Assembly (NCBI GenBank): GCA_023473405.1
Contig: JAMCZD010000317.1
Span: 1-5,881, forward strand
Direction of reading: 5' to 3'
DNA from: Candidatus Omnitrophota bacterium
Lineage (GTDB): Bacteria; Verrucomicrobiota; Verrucomicrobiia; Limisphaerales; UBA1319
DNA length: 5,881 bases
The position numbers were made by a program, and so were the translations under genes. Below are positions 4,697 through 5,881 of this stretch, piece after piece; positions within the stretch are counted from its first letter, which is position 1; the number at the start of each line of letters is the position of its first letter. The notes under the pieces were generated by a model. It searched no databases. It saw only the letters and a list, made by a program, of their open reading frames with translations, and was not told where the DNA came from.

Positions 4697-5686
4697 ATGG
4701 AAAACGCAGTGCAAAGTCGGTTGCAGTCCATTCAACTCGGCAAAGTCCAGTCCTACAAGAACATCGCTATCGTGCCGCTTCTTGCCCCTGCCGACGGCAA
4801 GTTCAAATACTGCACGCTGGGCGAGGCCCTTAACAGGCGGGATGTCGCCATTACCGAAGTCACCGACGCGGGCTCAGTCCCCGAGTTGATGGTGATCAAC
4901 CGCGGCAAGAATCCAGTCTTACTGGTTGACGGCGAGGAACTTGCCGGTGCCAAGCAAAACCGGGTGCTGAACACATCCATCCTTCTGAAGGAGGTCTCCG
5001 AAACCAAAATCCCGGTCAGTTGCACCGAGCAGGGTCGTTGGTCTTACGCTTCCAAGACGTTCAGCGCATCTGGCAACGTCATGGCCTACAGGAGCAGGTC
5101 GCGCAAGACCCGCGCCGTCCAGCGCTCGCTGGAGGCATCGGCCGGCCACAGGTCCGACCAGGGCGAAGTCTGGGACGGCGTTGCCGAACTCCAGGCGAAG
5201 GCCGGCGCCTCGTCGCCGACTTCCGCGATGAGCGACGTCTTCAAAGCCCGGGAGGATGACCTCCGACGCTGCGAAGAAACCTTCAAACCCGTTCCAAACC
5301 AGGTCGGCCTCCTGGCATTCATCAACGGTGCCCCGGCCGGTGCCGACATGGTGTCGCTCATAGCCGCCTACGCCAAACTCCACTCCAAGCTGGTCCGGAG
5401 TTACGCCCTGGAGGCCCTGCTCGATTCCAAAGGGGAGTCCTCGCCCGCCGACACTATCAGCGCTCGTGCTCGGCAATTTCTGGATGAAATCGCCGTTGCC
5501 GAAGCGAGCCTATTCCCCTCCATCGGCCATGGCACCGACTACCGTTACAATGGCAAGGCCCTGGCCGGCGCCGCCCTGGTCCACGAAAACGAGGTCATCC
5601 ATGCCGCCTTCTTCCGCCTGGACGACCCCGAGCAACCCGACAAAATGGCGTCTTACCATCATCGCCGACGTGGATTCGAGTCATAG
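4697..5686 (+). CDS. ARPP-1 (DUF6569) family protein
   Basis: A complete 329-aa cytosolic protein matching the ARPP-1 domain family along its whole length. Visible blocks in order: SYKNIAIVPLL (19-29), ITEVTDAGSVPEL (52-64), LLVDGEELAGAKQNRVLNTS (75-94), IPVSCTEQGRWSY (105-117), HRSDQGEVWDGV (151-162), SPTSAMSDV (173-181), KLVRSYALEALL (231-242) and GAALV (291-295). The invariant-looking DGEE, AKQNR, CxEQGRW and SDQG motifs are intact, so it should be functional. The biochemical activity is not established to my knowledge; the name refers to association with ADP-ribosylglycohydrolases and rhodanese/phosphatase-type proteins, from which a role in nucleotide- or ADP-ribose-linked stress responses has been proposed. 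ATG 4697 has GAAAGG (4685-4690) 6 nt upstream and homologues start here; an ATG at 4670 would add 9 residues. Operator copy 2 lies 139 bp upstream. Confidence 0.9.
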   Translation: MENAVQSRLQSIQLGKVQSYKNIAIVPLLAPADGKFKYCTLGEALNRRDVAITEVTDAGSVPELMVINRGKNPVLLVDGEELAGAKQNRVLNTSILLKEVSETKIPVSCTEQGRWSYASKTFSASGNVMAYRSRSRKTRAVQRSLEASAGHRSDQGEVWDGVAELQAKAGASSPTSAMSDVFKAREDDLRRCEETFKPVPNQVGLLAFINGAPAGADMVSLIAAYAKLHSKLVRSYALEALLDSKGESSPADTISARARQFLDEIAVAEASLFPSIGHGTDYRYNGKALAGAALVHENEVIHAAFFRLDDPEQPDKMASYHHRRRGFES

Positions 5687-5842
5687 AAAATATTTCTGTT
5701 GCCATGAGGTCTGAAGCACAATACAATCTATGCCGTGGTTCGGATGCAGGAATTTGGTGTGGCGGTGGCAGTTAGCACAGAGCGACCGCACCATCAATCC
5801 GGAGGTAGGGAAAAGCGAAATGACCAATGAGTGAATTTGATG
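5681..5842 (-). pseudogene. Possible HNH-type nuclease remnant
   Basis: A 53-codon open frame begins directly after a TGA (5845-5843) and ends at TGA 5683-5681, overlapping the stop of the ARPP-1 gene. It includes GLMVRSLCANCHRHTKFLHP followed by NHGIDCIVL. The L-C-A-N-C-H-R-H-T motif resembles the CxxCH end of HNH endonucleases, but the HH...GG...N part that should precede it is absent. An ATG at 5794 would give only 37 aa. Most likely a gene fragment; the match is short and could be chance. Confidence 0.28.
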
Positions 5843-5852
5843 TCATTCCCCG
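5839..5852 (+). promoter_or_regulatory. Further partial copy of the putative operator
   Basis: GATGTCATTCCCCG matches GATGTCATACCCCG at 3511-3524 in 13 of 14 positions, including one ATGTCA half-site (5840-5845). The first half-site is not present. It could serve a gene beyond the window edge or be the remains of a full site. Confidence 0.3.
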
Positions 5853-5881
5853 AGAGTAAACACAAAATGCGGGACAATTAT

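Noticed and set aside
3471..4735. Two minus-strand frames sharing the peptide TSADI
   Set aside because: The shared peptide is only the translation of the 17-bp repeat; nothing else in the two frames matches.
4919..5476. 185-codon minus-strand open frame opposite the ARPP-1 gene
   Set aside because: The plus strand encodes a full-length, motif-complete ARPP-1 protein; the antisense translation has no recognisable domain.
1..5881. CRISPR arrays, tRNA or rRNA genes, intact insertion sequences
   Set aside because: No regularly spaced repeats, cloverleaf-like sequence, transposase or terminal inverted repeats were seen on either strand.

Overview
The window (5,881 bp, fairly GC-rich) looks like a chromosomal accessory region from a bacterium of the Planctomycetes-Verrucomicrobia-Chlamydiae group, most likely Verrucomicrobiota. 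That is inferred mainly from the style of the WYL-domain regulator and of the conserved hypothetical proteins. No rRNA, tRNA or core gene fixes the taxonomy.

Left part, about 1-2400: a zone of decaying genes. On the minus strand lies a Phd/YefM-type antitoxin (100-423), followed with an overlap by the first 35 codons of a ParE/RelE-type toxin that stops early (6-113). After about 650 bp with no convincing gene comes a plus-strand conserved hypothetical gene (1076-1837). It is open without a start codon back to 917 and appears frameshifted near 1652-1654; in the corrected frame it ends at 1731. Facing it is a minus-strand remnant (1728 to about 2050) of a helical-repeat (TPR-like) protein with two internal frameshifts. 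The corrected plus frame and the minus frame end in overlapping stop codons at 1728-1731, which supports the reconstruction. Next is a short plus-strand fragment (2033-2215) of the start of a glycoside-hydrolase-like gene.

Right part, about 2400-5686: three intact genes. A WYL-domain regulator (minus, 2403-3395) is divergent from an all-helical hypothetical protein (plus, 3631-4470), which is followed by a complete ARPP-1 (DUF6569) family protein (plus, 4697-5686). A 17-bp sequence, TATGTCAGCGGATGTCA, occurs exactly twice, once upstream of each of the two plus-strand genes. Its ATGTCA half-site also lies just upstream of the regulator's start and again near the right edge. The simplest reading is that the WYL protein controls itself and both neighbours through this site, making a small regulon. 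Many WYL regulators control stress or anti-phage genes, and ARPP-1 proteins have been linked by context to ADP-ribose and phosphatase chemistry, so a stress or defence role is possible but unproven.

Right edge, 5687-5881: no complete gene. A minus-strand open frame (5681-5842) carries a CxxCH segment resembling the end of an HNH nuclease, probably a remnant.
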